Under the pieces are notes generated by a model. It searched no databases and had not been told where the DNA came from. It saw only the letters and a list, made by a program, of their open reading frames with translations. Below are positions 9,438 to 18,737 of a stretch of DNA of 54,513 nt, piece after piece. Within the stretch, counting starts at the first letter, position 1; each line of letters begins with the position of its first letter. The position numbers and the translations under genes were made by a program. The stretch comes from Parafilimonas sp. (GTDB lineage Bacteria; Bacteroidota; Bacteroidia; Chitinophagales; Chitinophagaceae), in assembly GCA_019247895.1 (NCBI GenBank), contig JAFBAF010000103.1:1-54513 (forward strand), written 5' to 3'.

Positions 9438-10397
9438 ATGATGGCTACAAGAAGAAAATTTCTGCAACAATCAGGCACTATTGCATTAACAGGTTTACTG
9501 TTACCACGTTTTGGCAGTGCCAATTTCTTTGAGAAGAAAGCAGCAATGCCTGTAGGCCTTCAGTTATATACGCTTGGCGATTTGATGACCACTGATGCAA
9601 AAGGTACTTTGCAAAAATTAGCCGCTATCGGTTATAAAGAAGTGGAAAGTGCAGGATCGTCAAAAGGAAATTTTTATGGTTACCGGCCAAAAGAATTTGC
9701 GGCTATGGTAAGTGATGCTGGTTTGCACTGGCGTTCTGCGCATGTAGGTGGCGCACCTTTTACAGCCTCGCAGATTATGAAGATGGCCAAAACAGCAGAA
9801 GATTCAGCAAGAATAAAAGGCTACATAGAAAAAATGAAAGATGCGCCCAAGCCTTTAAATCTTACTGATAATTATCAGCAGCTTGCTGATGATGCTGCAG
9901 AAGGTGGTTTAAGTTATCTGGTTTGTTCAAGTATTCCTGTAAGCACTTTAGATGAAATTAAAATTGCAGCTGATGTTTTCAGCAAAACCGGGGAAGCATG
10001 TAAAAAGAACAATGTTCAGTTCGCATATCACAATCATGTTACAGAATTTGATGAAATAGAAGGCTATCGCCCCTTTGATTATATTCTTAACAATACAGAC
10101 AAGGACCTGGTAAAAATGGAACTTGATCTTGCATGGGCAACCAAAGCCAAACAAGATCCTGTCGAATTATTTAAACTGCATCCAGGACGTTACCCATTAT
10201 GGCATGTAAAAGATCTTGATAAAGCTACTATGCAACCTGCTGAAGTTGGCAGCGGTGCTGTTGACTTTAAACGCATTTTTGATAATGCACAATTATCAGG
10301 AATGAAATACTTTTTTGTAGAACAGGACGGAGCGCCGCAGCCATTGCAAAATGTTACCAATAGCTATAATTATTTAAATAAGATGTTGAACACTTAA
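9438..10397 (+). CDS. Sugar phosphate isomerase/epimerase (xylose isomerase-like TIM barrel), Tat-like signal
   Basis: MMATRRKFLQQSGTIALTGLLLPRFGSA signal; FAYHNHVTEFDEI...MELDLAWATKAKQDPVELFKLHPGRYPLWHVKDLD. Confidence 0.88.
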   Translation: MMATRRKFLQQSGTIALTGLLLPRFGSANFFEKKAAMPVGLQLYTLGDLMTTDAKGTLQKLAAIGYKEVESAGSSKGNFYGYRPKEFAAMVSDAGLHWRSAHVGGAPFTASQIMKMAKTAEDSARIKGYIEKMKDAPKPLNLTDNYQQLADDAAEGGLSYLVCSSIPVSTLDEIKIAADVFSKTGEACKKNNVQFAYHNHVTEFDEIEGYRPFDYILNNTDKDLVKMELDLAWATKAKQDPVELFKLHPGRYPLWHVKDLDKATMQPAEVGSGAVDFKRIFDNAQLSGMKYFFVEQDGAPQPLQNVTNSYNYLNKMLNT

Positions 10398-10600
10398 AGA
10401 ATGTTGGCAGAAATTTTATACAGATGTTATAAGCTTTCTTAATTATCGTACGGCAACATATAAGTATGTTCATACGCTAACTTTATTCATTAACCGGGAA
10501 GCTTTTTTTTACACTCAATTTTAAAACTTTTTGAACTGCTTGTAATAACTATCGCATGCGCGTATATGCGAATCATCGTATATTCAAGTTAAACATCTAA

Positions 10601-11851
10601 CTAACTTTTCTCTTCCCAAACCTGCACCAGGTTTACCAGCACTTCAACAGATTTTTCCATGTCCCGCACTCCTATCCATTCATGCTTGCTGTGTATTGCC
10701 TGCATCCCTGTAAAAAGGTTCGGGCAGGGCAAGCCCATAAAACTTAAGCGGCTTCCGTCAGTGCCGCCACGTATGGGTTCATTCTCTATTTTTTTCAATC
10801 CTGACCGCCTGTATGCTTCTTTTGCATAGTCAACTACATGCGGATGATATTCCAGCACTTCCTTCATGTTGCGGTATTGTTCTGTTACTTTAAATTCCAT
10901 AGTGGCTTTGGGATGATTCTGCAAAACTTTTTCAGCGATCTTTTGCAAACGTTCTTCATACTTTGCAAGATTAGCCGTATCAAAATCACGAACAATAAAA
11001 TCAATCGTTGCGCTTTCAGCAATACCATTTATTGCAACAGGATGCACAAAGCCTTCGCGCTTTTTAGTTGTTTCAGGGCTCCATTCTTTTGTTGGCAATG
11101 CTGCTACAATTTCTCCTGCAATTTTAATGGCATTCACCAGTTTGTTCTTTGCATAACCGGGATGAGCAATTACTCCATGAATAGTTATACGCACACCATC
11201 AGCGCTAAAGGTTTCATCTTCAATTGTGCCTGCTTGTCCTCCATCCAATGTATATGCGTAATCAGCACTTAACTTTTTCAGGTCTACCTTTGCGGTGCCC
11301 TTTCCAACTTCTTCATCAGGTGTAAATAAAATTTTTATCGTACCATGTTTTATTTCGGGATGAGTTACCAAATAGTTCGCCATATCCATAATTATTGCAA
11401 CACCGCTTTTATCATCAGCGCCCAATAATGTTAATCCGCTTGCTGTAATAATATCATGACCAATATGTCTTTTTAAATAATCATATTCTCTTTTTGAGAT
11501 CACTTGTGTTTCATCGTCAGGCAGCGTAATTTTTTTTCCATCATAATTTTTATGCAGAATTGGTTTTACAGCAGTTCCGCTGCAATCAGGTGCGGTATCA
11601 ACATGGCTGCAAAAGCATATTGCAGGTACATGCTTATTTACATTGGACGGAATAGTTGCATATACATAACCATGTTCATCAGCATGCGCATCAGGCAAAC
11701 CCATTTGCCGTAATTCGGCGGCAAGCAGGTTACTTAGTTCTTTTTGTTTTTCTGTTGTTGGATTTGTGTTGCTTTCCGGATCGCTTTGCGTATCAATAGT
11801 AACATAACGAATAAATTTTTCTGTAACTGTGTGCTTATAATTGTGTATCAT
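10601..11851 (-). CDS. pepT: Peptidase T (tripeptide aminopeptidase)
   Basis: RYVTIDTQSDPES, HVDTAPD, GADDKSGVAIIM, FTPDEEVGKGT, GGTDGSRLSFMGLPCPNLFTG. Start trimmed from 11872. Confidence 0.95.
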   Translation of the reverse strand: MIHNYKHTVTEKFIRYVTIDTQSDPESNTNPTTEKQKELSNLLAAELRQMGLPDAHADEHGYVYATIPSNVNKHVPAICFCSHVDTAPDCSGTAVKPILHKNYDGKKITLPDDETQVISKREYDYLKRHIGHDIITASGLTLLGADDKSGVAIIMDMANYLVTHPEIKHGTIKILFTPDEEVGKGTAKVDLKKLSADYAYTLDGGQAGTIEDETFSADGVRITIHGVIAHPGYAKNKLVNAIKIAGEIVAALPTKEWSPETTKKREGFVHPVAINGIAESATIDFIVRDFDTANLAKYEERLQKIAEKVLQNHPKATMEFKVTEQYRNMKEVLEYHPHVVDYAKEAYRRSGLKKIENEPIRGGTDGSRLSFMGLPCPNLFTGMQAIHSKHEWIGVRDMEKSVEVLVNLVQVWEEKS

Positions 11852-11945
11852 CTTCTGTATTTGTTGGTACAAATAAACAGCTTATATAAATTATTTTATC
11901 ACAAAAAAATTTAATCCTAATTTGGGTTAATCAAAACTTTGCTAT

Positions 11946-12497
11946 ATGAAATTATTTGTCGGTTCCATTATTGGCGCAGTTATTATTTTTATTTGTCAAT
12001 TTCTTTCATGGGGTGTGCTTGGTACGCATTACCCTGCACAACAATATACAACCAAACAGAATGAGATTCTATCTTATCTGAGTACACAATTCGACTCAAG
12101 CGGCGGCTATCTTCTGCCTGCCACGCCTAAAGGCGCTTCGCAGGATGAAATGAAATCGCTTGCAGAAAAATCTATGGGCAAACCGTGGGCACAGATATTT
12201 TATCATAAAAGCCTTGATTCAAACATGGGTTTGAACATGGCGAAAAACTTTGTAACCAATTTTATCATGGTGTTGTTTTTCTGCTGGATCATTTCAGGTT
12301 ATACCTCGAATTCGTTTGCCAAAACTTTATTGGCTGCTTTGCTTGTAGGGTTAATTATTTTTCTGCATGCAAGTTATACAGAACATATTTGGTATGAAAC
12401 ATTTGACCTGCAGGCGCATTTGGCTGATTACATTATTACATGGGGATTAACCGGTGTGTGGCTTGGCTGGTGGCTAAACAGGAGAAGAAGAGTTTAA
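11946..12497 (+). CDS. Hypothetical multi-TM membrane protein
   Basis: 183 aa; N-terminal TM then C-terminal TM helices ending VWLGWWLNRRRRV. Confidence 0.75.
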   Translation: MKLFVGSIIGAVIIFICQFLSWGVLGTHYPAQQYTTKQNEILSYLSTQFDSSGGYLLPATPKGASQDEMKSLAEKSMGKPWAQIFYHKSLDSNMGLNMAKNFVTNFIMVLFFCWIISGYTSNSFAKTLLAALLVGLIIFLHASYTEHIWYETFDLQAHLADYIITWGLTGVWLGWWLNRRRRV

Positions 12498-12530
12498 ATG
12501 CTGAATGTTATATGCACCGATTGAAAACAA

Positions 12531-12558
12531 CATCAAACATTCAACATTAAACAGTTAC
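12531..12558. repeat. Degenerate heptanucleotide tandem repeat (CATCAAA CATTCAA CATTAAA CAGTTAC)
   Basis: Read directly; 22 of 23 bases match the string at 54471-54493 in lpxB. Confidence 0.7.
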
Positions 12559-12560
12559 AA

Positions 12561-13019
12561 TTACGGCATTATAATCAAAGGGCTTTTTCCTTTAAGATCT
12601 ACCAGTTCAATATCAAAAATTAAATCCTTCCCGGCAAGCGGGTGATTTGCATCTAATATAATGGCTTCTTCATTTATATCAGTAATTGTTACCGGTAATT
12701 CCTGGCCATTTTCTGAATGCATGTTTAGTGTCATTCCAACCTCAGGTTCAATATCGGGAGGGAAATTGGAGCGGGGAAATTCTATCACCATTTCTTCCTG
12801 TCTTTCGCCATAAGCATCTTCTGCAGGAATAGAAATTGTTTTTTTATCACCAACAGACATTCCGGTAACACCATCATCAAAGCCTTTTATTACCATTCCA
12901 CTACCTACTTCAAACTCAAGTGGCTGGCGGCCCTGGCTGCTGTCAAAAGTTGTTCCGTCGTCAAGCCTGCCGTGATAATGTACTTTTACTTTGTCGCCCT
13001 TTTTTGCTTGCTGAGTCAT
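12561..13019 (-). CDS. SlyD-like FKBP-type peptidyl-prolyl isomerase
   Basis: [51 protein letters not shown]...[20 protein letters not shown]. Confidence 0.94.
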   Translation of the reverse strand: MTQQAKKGDKVKVHYHGRLDDGTTFDSSQGRQPLEFEVGSGMVIKGFDDGVTGMSVGDKKTISIPAEDAYGERQEEMVIEFPRSNFPPDIEPEVGMTLNMHSENGQELPVTITDINEEAIILDANHPLAGKDLIFDIELVDLKGKSPLIIMP

Positions 13020-13147
13020 AAATTATATTTTGTATGAAATGGTAAACGAGTTGCTAAGTTTAGTGAACAGGTTAGCGCGGCAAAAATAATGGTTTAATAA
13101 TTTATGTACAATAACGCTATGGTTCCGAATGATAATTTAACAAGTAC

Positions 13148-14416
13148 CTATTTTTCGGGTTGGTAACTACCCCGGATTAATAGCCGCAAATTCTGGTCAT
13201 AAGTAAAATATTTATATAACCAGTTAATGAATATCTGCAAGCGATTTTTAACACCTAATATCAGCACAATATGTACACTCATCCATATAACCCAAGCTAT
13301 CCATCCGCCTAAATGCAACTTTGGCTTTGGAATATCAACCACTGCAAGATTTCTTCCGACTGTTGCCATTGTGCCTTTATCATGATATTCAAATTCATTT
13401 TGCAAGTGTTTATTACCATTAACCTGGTGCTTTAAATTAACAGCGAGGTTTTTTCCCTGGTTAATTGCAACATTTGCCAACTGCGGATGCCCATGCGGAT
13501 ACTTTGGTGTTTCCATGTAAGCAATATCACCTATAGCATAAATATTTTCTGTGCCGATTACTTTATTATAACGATCAACCTTTATGCGATTGCCTTTCAC
13601 AATAAGCGAAGCATCTATTCCCTCCGGAACATTTCCTTTTACACCAGCTGCCCAAAGCAATGTTTTTGTTTGCAGGGTTTCTCCTGTTGATAAGGTTACA
13701 GTGGTGCCGTCATAATCTTTTACAACCGTTTTTGTTTTTACAGTTACACCTAATGCAGTAAGATATTTACAACTCTGCTCACTGCTTTTTTCACTCATGG
13801 CGCCCAACGTTTCGGAGCTTCCTTCCACAAGTAATATTTTCATTTTTGAAAAATCAAGCTCAGGATAATCTTTTGGCAAAATATATTTACGCATTTCTGC
13901 AATAGCGCCGCTTAATTCAACACCTGTTGGTCCGCCGCCAACAACTACTACTGTCATCCGAGCCTGCAATTCTTCGTCTGTTTTGGCAATTAACGCCCGT
14001 TCAAAATTTTCGATGATATGATGCCGCAATGCCAATGCTTCAGCAGTTGACTTCATTGGAAAAGAACTTTGCTGAATTTTTTCATTACCAAAAAAATTTG
14101 TTGTGGCACCTGTTGCGATTACTAAAACATCGTAACTAAAATCACCGATATCTGTAATAATTTTATTTTCTGCAGAAATAATTTGTTGTAATGATGTTAC
14201 ACGGAAACGAACATTGTTTACTTTTTGAAATACCTTGCGTACAGGAAACGAGATATTGCTTGCATCGAGACCGGCCGTTGCAACCTGGTAAAACAATGGC
14301 TGAAACTGGTGATAGTTATTCTTATCAATCAATAAAACATCAATCCCTTCCTGTTTGGCTAAAGATCGTGCAAGTCTTAAACCTGCAAACCCGCAGCCTA
14401 TAATAATTACACGCAT
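13148..14416 (-). CDS. ndh: Type II NADH:quinone oxidoreductase (NAD(P)/FAD-dependent)
   Basis: IIGCGFAGLRLARSLAK, VVVGGGPTGVELSGAIAEM, ENIYAIGDIAYM, QLANVAINQGKNLAVNL. Confidence 0.93.
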   Translation of the reverse strand: MRVIIIGCGFAGLRLARSLAKQEGIDVLLIDKNNYHQFQPLFYQVATAGLDASNISFPVRKVFQKVNNVRFRVTSLQQIISAENKIITDIGDFSYDVLVIATGATTNFFGNEKIQQSSFPMKSTAEALALRHHIIENFERALIAKTDEELQARMTVVVVGGGPTGVELSGAIAEMRKYILPKDYPELDFSKMKILLVEGSSETLGAMSEKSSEQSCKYLTALGVTVKTKTVVKDYDGTTVTLSTGETLQTKTLLWAAGVKGNVPEGIDASLIVKGNRIKVDRYNKVIGTENIYAIGDIAYMETPKYPHGHPQLANVAINQGKNLAVNLKHQVNGNKHLQNEFEYHDKGTMATVGRNLAVVDIPKPKLHLGGWIAWVIWMSVHIVLILGVKNRLQIFINWLYKYFTYDQNLRLLIRGSYQPEK

Positions 14417-14573
14417 GTATTAATTTTTTTCATTGCAAATATTGCGCAAACATATAAGCAAAAATGTCAGCGCTTTATTCTACGTAAGAGTATATACTTA
14501 TTGTCAATTTCCGTGCTCAAATTCTTTTTTAACAGCATGGCTTTGTATCTTTCCCTTTCTAAAAATCACAAAC

Positions 14574-15626
14574 ATGATCCACCGCCGGCGCCTGTTACAG
14601 TTAGGAACATTAGGAATAAGTTCGATGATCGCTCCGAAAATTTTCGCTGCAAGCAAAAGAATCATTTCAGCTAAAAAACCATTGGTCATTTCAACATGGG
14701 ATGCTGGCATAAATGCCAATAAAGCAGCATGGGATGTTTTAAAAAAGAATGGACGCGCATTAGATGCTGTTGAATCCGGCGTGATGGTTACAGAAGCTGA
14801 AAAAGTAAATTGTTGTGTTGGCCTGAATGCTTATCCTGATCGCGACGGACATGTAACACTTGATGCTTCAATAATGGATGAACATGGCAATGCCGGTGCC
14901 GTTTGTTTTTTGGAAAGAATAAAACATCCAATATCTGTAGCAAGACGTGTTATGGAAAAAACACCTCATGTATTGCTTGCCGGAAGTGGTGCGCAACAAT
15001 TTGCAGTGGAGCAAGGCTTTCCGCTGGAAGAAGATAAGCTAAGCGATGAAGCAAGCAAAGCTTACGATGAATGGCTGAAAAAATCAGAATACAAACCGGT
15101 AATAAATATTGAAAATATAAAAGGGCAAAATGCCTTTGCGCCTACACGATTAAAAAATGGGGCATTAAATCATGATACGATTGGTATGATTGCGCTTGAT
15201 GCACAGGGCAATTTAAGTGGCAGTGTTACCACAAGTGGATTAGCATTTAAAATGCGCGGCCGCGTTGGTGATTCTCCTATTATTGGCGCAGGGTTATTTG
15301 TAGATAATGAAGTTGGTGCCGCGGCTTCAACAGGTGTTGGTGAAGAAGTGATAAAAGTTTGCGGAACGCATATTGTTGTTGAGGCAATGCGTAGCGGCAC
15401 TACGCCTGAAAATGCATGCAAACTTGCAGTTGAAAGAATTATGAAAAGGCATACGCTGCAAGAGCTCCAAAATATACAGGTTGCATTTATTGCGATTGAT
15501 AAAAATGGGAATTACGGCGCTTACGCTATTCAAAGTGAATTTAACTATGCTGTATGTTATGCAGATGATTATAATAATTTGATTGATTCAAAATATTTCA
15601 TGAAGGCGCCGCCAAATCATGGTTAG
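14574..15626 (+). CDS. N(4)-(beta-N-acetylglucosaminyl)-L-asparaginase (glycosylasparaginase, Ntn hydrolase), Tat-like signal
   Basis: MIHRRRLLQLGTLGISSMIAPKIFA; autocleavage motif NHDTIGMIALD; RVGDSPIIGAGLFVDNEVGAAASTGVGEE. ORF opens at 14433. Confidence 0.92.
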   Translation: MIHRRRLLQLGTLGISSMIAPKIFAASKRIISAKKPLVISTWDAGINANKAAWDVLKKNGRALDAVESGVMVTEAEKVNCCVGLNAYPDRDGHVTLDASIMDEHGNAGAVCFLERIKHPISVARRVMEKTPHVLLAGSGAQQFAVEQGFPLEEDKLSDEASKAYDEWLKKSEYKPVINIENIKGQNAFAPTRLKNGALNHDTIGMIALDAQGNLSGSVTTSGLAFKMRGRVGDSPIIGAGLFVDNEVGAAASTGVGEEVIKVCGTHIVVEAMRSGTTPENACKLAVERIMKRHTLQELQNIQVAFIAIDKNGNYGAYAIQSEFNYAVCYADDYNNLIDSKYFMKAPPNHG

Positions 15627-15643
15627 ATTTTTATTGTTGCATC

Positions 15644-16159
15644 ATGAAGATTCATGAAGAATTATTAAAAGATAAAGTTTTTCTTAAAGAACATGCTTTA
15701 AAAATTGCAATTTATTCCTGTTCTTCACCAAAACATTTTAAAGCATTAATGCAATGTTTTCTTTCGGATAATTACAGGCTGGCGCAACGTGCAGCATGGT
15801 GTGTAAGCTGGGCAACCAAGAAAAATCCGGCATTCATTCAACCTTATATTAAAGATTTAGTAAAACAATTGCCGCGTAAAGATGTGCATGATGCAGTAAT
15901 CAGAAACAGTGTTCGCATTCTTCAGCAAATTGAAATACCTGCAACATTACATGGCGAATTGATGAATAACTGTTTTGCTTTTATTGAATCTCCTTCAACA
16001 CCGGTTGCTATAAAAGCTTTTTCGTTAACTACGTTATTTAATCTTTCCAAAACTTATCCTGAAATAAAAAATGAATTAAGGCTTGTAATTGAAGAAAGGT
16101 GGAATAATGAAACAGCTGCTTTTAAAAGCAGGGCAAAACAAATATTAAAAAAGATCTAA
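15644..16159 (+). CDS. HEAT-repeat-like hypothetical protein
   Basis: 171 aa all-helical pattern (NYRLAQRAAWCVSWATKKNPAFIQPYI...). Confidence 0.65.
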   Translation: MKIHEELLKDKVFLKEHALKIAIYSCSSPKHFKALMQCFLSDNYRLAQRAAWCVSWATKKNPAFIQPYIKDLVKQLPRKDVHDAVIRNSVRILQQIEIPATLHGELMNNCFAFIESPSTPVAIKAFSLTTLFNLSKTYPEIKNELRLVIEERWNNETAAFKSRAKQILKKI

Positions 16160-16177
16160 AAAGAATTAAAAATAATA

Positions 16178-16666
16178 ATGGAGAAGGTTGTAATAAGAAA
16201 AGTAATTGAAACAGATAATGCAGTACTTGCTTCATTAATCAGAAATGTGTTTGAAGAATATGATGCACCAAAGCAAAACACTGTTTATTCTGATCCGACC
16301 ACAAATGATCTGTTTAGGTTATTTCAACAGTCTCGTTCTGTACTTTTTGTTGCTTTATTTGATGACAAGATCTGCGGATGTTGCGGTATTTATCAAACAG
16401 AAGGTTTACCTGAAAACTGTGCAGAGCTTGCAAAGTTTTATTTATTAAAAGAAGCAAGAGGAAAAGGAATTGGCAAACAATTAATGCTGCAATGTTTTCA
16501 ATTCGCTAAAGAAACGGGTTATACAAGCCTTTATATTGAAAGCTTACCGCAATTCTCAACAGCAGTAAGTATGTATGAAAAATATGGATTTACAAGAATT
16601 GATCAACCACTTGGAAATTCAGGCCATATATCATGCAATATCTGGATGCTTAAAAAACTTAACTAA
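16178..16666 (+). CDS. GNAT family N-acetyltransferase
   Basis: CAELAKFYLLKEARGKGIGKQLMLQCFQFAKETGYTSLYIES...YEKYGFTRI. Confidence 0.93.
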   Translation: MEKVVIRKVIETDNAVLASLIRNVFEEYDAPKQNTVYSDPTTNDLFRLFQQSRSVLFVALFDDKICGCCGIYQTEGLPENCAELAKFYLLKEARGKGIGKQLMLQCFQFAKETGYTSLYIESLPQFSTAVSMYEKYGFTRIDQPLGNSGHISCNIWMLKKLN

Positions 16667-16775
16667 GCTTTTTTACCTGCTTAACTTTATTTAAATCCTT
16701 AACAACCTTTTTTACAACCAAGCGGTTTAATTTTTGTTATTACTTCAATATTAAACAACCTTAATAAAAAACACT

Positions 16776-17480
16776 ATGAAATTTTATGTGCTGTTAATTG
16801 CGTGCTTGTCTGCATGTATGTTATCTTATGCTCAAATGAATGCTCCAACATCTTATGAAGCCGATAAAAGCTTACAGTTTTACATTGGGCTTGGCGGTGG
16901 ATACAATAACTATAAAAACTTAAATGCAAGTTTTGAAAATGCAGACTTACCGGCAGTTGGAAAATATGCTTTGCTGACTACGCTTGAAGCAAACATTCGT
17001 AACAAAAATTTATTGATCGGGTTAACCGGCAATATGGGTGCATCATTCAGAAAACCAGATCATTTTAACGTGCTCCTCAATTTTAACCCGCAGGTAAATG
17101 TTGGATATTATATTGTGAATGATAAAAAATTTCACTTTGCGCCGCAGGTTGGCATCGGCGCTTATTCATCTTCTGTGAATATTGAACAAAAAGATAATGC
17201 CGGCGATTTTAATGATGTGCTTGCAAATGGTAATGCCATAAGCATTAATCAAAATGTTGCAGCGTTAGATTTTTGCCTGCGGTTTGATTTTGCAGATTAC
17301 ACTAAACCACAAACCGGCGCCACAAGTATTAAACTTGGGTATAAGCATGGACTAAGCAAACGCGGCTGGGGCATTGATGCAACAAGCAATTCAACAATAA
17401 ATAATTCTCCTGAAGATCGCGTTAGCCAGTTTTATTTGCAATTTTTAGTTGGAGTTGCGTTACAAAAACCAAAGCATTAA
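16776..17480 (+). CDS. Putative outer-membrane beta-barrel protein, unknown function
   Basis: Signal peptide MKFYVLLIACLSACMLSYA; GLGGGYNNYKN...FHFAPQVGIGAYSS alternating pattern. Confidence 0.65.
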   Translation: MKFYVLLIACLSACMLSYAQMNAPTSYEADKSLQFYIGLGGGYNNYKNLNASFENADLPAVGKYALLTTLEANIRNKNLLIGLTGNMGASFRKPDHFNVLLNFNPQVNVGYYIVNDKKFHFAPQVGIGAYSSSVNIEQKDNAGDFNDVLANGNAISINQNVAALDFCLRFDFADYTKPQTGATSIKLGYKHGLSKRGWGIDATSNSTINNSPEDRVSQFYLQFLVGVALQKPKH

Positions 17481-17482
17481 AT

Positions 17483-17832
17483 GTTACTTTCTTTATCTTG
17501 ATACAAAGAAAGTAACCAAAGAAAAATCAAGGCAAACATGAACGCTCCGCGCATTTGCCTTGCCAACGCTCCCTCTGTGCAATTGGTGAAGTAATAATTA
17601 TTATGGTTAACGATTAACAATAAGGCCAATTTCATTACATAATCCATATTCATAAAAAATAAAGCTCGATTGCTGAAAAATCTTTAGCACAAAAGCTTAA
17701 TCAGGCGAATGAAAAAAAGTGCTGAAATCGAAGATCCGCAAAGACAGATGAAAAACAAATACGCACTTTGCAATCTCTTTTTTTCTTGAACTTTTTTGGT
17801 TACTTTTTTTCTCTTGAAAGAAAAAAAGTAAC
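17483..17832. repeat. MITE-like intergenic repeat with hairpin-containing inverted ends
   Basis: Left end GTTACTTTCTTT..AAAGAAAGTAAC (17483-17516); right end GTTACTTTTTTTCT..AGAAAAAAAGTAAC (17799-17832); ends are inverted relative to each other; internal stem CAAGGCAAA/TTTGCCTTG. Confidence 0.7.
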
Positions 17833-17894
17833 AGAACTGTAATTATGCAATAGATATATTTCCTTTTATCTTTATCGCTTAAAAAACCATTGCC

Positions 17895-18731
17895 ATGATG
17901 AAGAAATTAGTACTTTCTATTGCACTTGCAACAATTCTATTTTGTTTTAGCAAAGCGCAAAATCTAACTACGCCGCAAATTTCAACAACTGAAGAAATCA
18001 AGCAGAACTTTGGTTTATCACAAATTGAAGTTTCGTACTCAAGACCTGGCGTTAAAGGCCGCAAAATATTTGGTGATCTTGTGCCTTATGGCAAAGTTTG
18101 GAGAACAGGCGCAAACAATGCTACAACAATCACTTTTGGAGATGATGTAACTATCAACGCAACAAAAATACCTGCCGGTAAATATGGTTTGCTAACTATT
18201 CCCGGTGAAAGCGAATGGACTGTTATCATTACAAAGCAGACTGATGTTACCAATGCTTCTGCATACAAACAAGACCAGGATGTGTTGCGTATTCCTGTTA
18301 AACCTTACACGCTTCCTTTTCCTATTGAAACATTTACCATAAGTTTTAATGACATTACCAACAATAGTTGCAAACTGGAATTAATGTGGGACAATATTTA
18401 TGTGCATGTACCAATTACAACAGATGTTGATACAAAAGTGATGGCACAGATAAAAGATGTAATGAATAATGACAACAAGCCATATTTTGGAGCAGCAGTT
18501 TATTATATTGAAAACGGTAAAGATCTAAACCAGGCCGTTGAGTGGTTGGATAAAGCAATCGCTCAAAACCCTGATGCATATTACATGTATTATCAAAAAG
18601 CAAGAGCATTGGCAAAGCTTGGCAAGAAACAAGATGCGATCACAGCATCAAACAAATCTATTGAGCTTGCAAAACAAGCAAAGAACGATGACTATGTTGC
18701 ATTGAATGAGAAGCTGCAAAAAAGCTTGTAA
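17895..18731 (+). CDS. DUF2911 domain protein with C-terminal TPR-like repeats
   Basis: ISTTEEIKQNFGLSQIEVSYSRPGVKGRKIFGDLVPYGKVWRTGANNATTITF; NPDAYYMYYQKARALAKLGKKQDAITA. Confidence 0.88.
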   Translation: MMKKLVLSIALATILFCFSKAQNLTTPQISTTEEIKQNFGLSQIEVSYSRPGVKGRKIFGDLVPYGKVWRTGANNATTITFGDDVTINATKIPAGKYGLLTIPGESEWTVIITKQTDVTNASAYKQDQDVLRIPVKPYTLPFPIETFTISFNDITNNSCKLELMWDNIYVHVPITTDVDTKVMAQIKDVMNNDNKPYFGAAVYYIENGKDLNQAVEWLDKAIAQNPDAYYMYYQKARALAKLGKKQDAITASNKSIELAKQAKNDDYVALNEKLQKSL

Positions 18732-18737
18732 CACATT

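Noticed and set aside
17483-17832. Element as an IS remnant with transposase coding
   Set aside because: No transposase-like reading frame visible in any frame supplied; only a MITE-like or RNA-repeat interpretation is supportable.
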